Origin: JAKFWF01 sp963732635
Lineage (GTDB): Bacteria > Pseudomonadota > Alphaproteobacteria > Rhizobiales > Hyphomicrobiaceae
Direction of reading: 5' to 3'
DNA length: 64,000 nucleotides
Assembly (NCBI GenBank): GCA_963732635.1
Contig: CAVTAL010000033.1
Span: forward strand, 463,734 to 527,733
In this document: in pieces, positions 63,973 through 64,000 of the stretch
Position numbering within the stretch: position 1 is the stretch's first letter
Layout: the number at the start of each line of letters is the position of its first letter
Translations under genes and position numbers: made by a program
Notes under the pieces: generated by a model
Told to the model about the DNA's origin: nothing
Database searches by the model: none
Seen by the model: only the letters and a program-made list of their open reading frames with translations

Positions 63973-64000
63973 AAGTCTCGTCGGTCAAACCTTCCCCAAT

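Overview
This window looks like a chromosomal segment of a GC-rich alphaproteobacterium of the order Hyphomicrobiales, probably near Bradyrhizobium, Rhodopseudomonas or their relatives. The reasons are the three-gene pntAA/pntAB/pntB transhydrogenase preceded by a 47-residue aa3-type oxidase subunit IV, DUF465 proteins, the glpX / homoserine dehydrogenase / aminotransferase run, class I PhaC, many Liv-type and TRAP transporters, and short palindromic repeats between genes. The genus assignment is inference; I saw no rRNA or tRNA genes.

Left part (1-25.5 kb). A TRAP transporter operon on the minus strand runs off the left edge. It is followed by a THUMP-type RNA methyltransferase carrying a 12-residue tandem repeat, a DMT exporter, two divergent DUF465 genes, purE-purK, rpsU with a glycine-rich tail and a clear terminator, a ParE-type toxin/antitoxin pair, the pnt operon, an ABC_sub_bind periplasmic protein bounded by repeats, a propionyl/acetyl-CoA carboxylase alpha chain, an M3 oligopeptidase, and a methylthioadenosine/adenine salvage group (mtnP; apt, zinc-ribbon, mtnA). 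Small hypothetical, rhodanese and lipoprotein genes follow.

Central part (25.5-49.4 kb) is the most coherent block. Two divergent operons meet at about 34.3-34.5 kb. The minus-strand operon encodes an acyl-CoA dehydrogenase, an SDR, a CoA ligase, a crotonase, a BadH-like dehydrogenase, a family I CoA-transferase pair, a MenB/BadI-like hydrolase, a TetR regulator and a VOC protein. The plus-strand operon encodes a branched-chain-type ABC importer (livG, an acyl-CoA synthetase, livH, livM, binding protein, livF), then BadI, a nitroreductase, another acyl-CoA dehydrogenase and an amidohydrolase, followed by an exonuclease and a second TRAP transporter. Together they contain every step of the cyclohexanecarboxylate route to pimeloyl-CoA (ligase, dehydrogenase, hydratase, hydroxyacyl dehydrogenase, ring hydrolase), with uptake, a local regulator and a CoA-transferase that the known route does not need.

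Right part (49.4-64 kb). It holds a family 4 glycosyltransferase, a long RTX repeat protein with a badly frame-disrupted C-terminal third, glpX, homoserine dehydrogenase and an aminotransferase, phaC, an FkbM methyltransferase, a polytopic glycosyltransferase-like protein and a Tat-exported amidohydrolase.

Several otherwise well-conserved genes (pntAA, badK, an SDR, an amidohydrolase, an exonuclease, a membrane protein) are broken by one-base changes. Nearly all can be explained as a homopolymer run one base too long or too short. I read this mainly as sequence error, with genuine decay as the alternative. Intergenic palindromes of at least five families are present.
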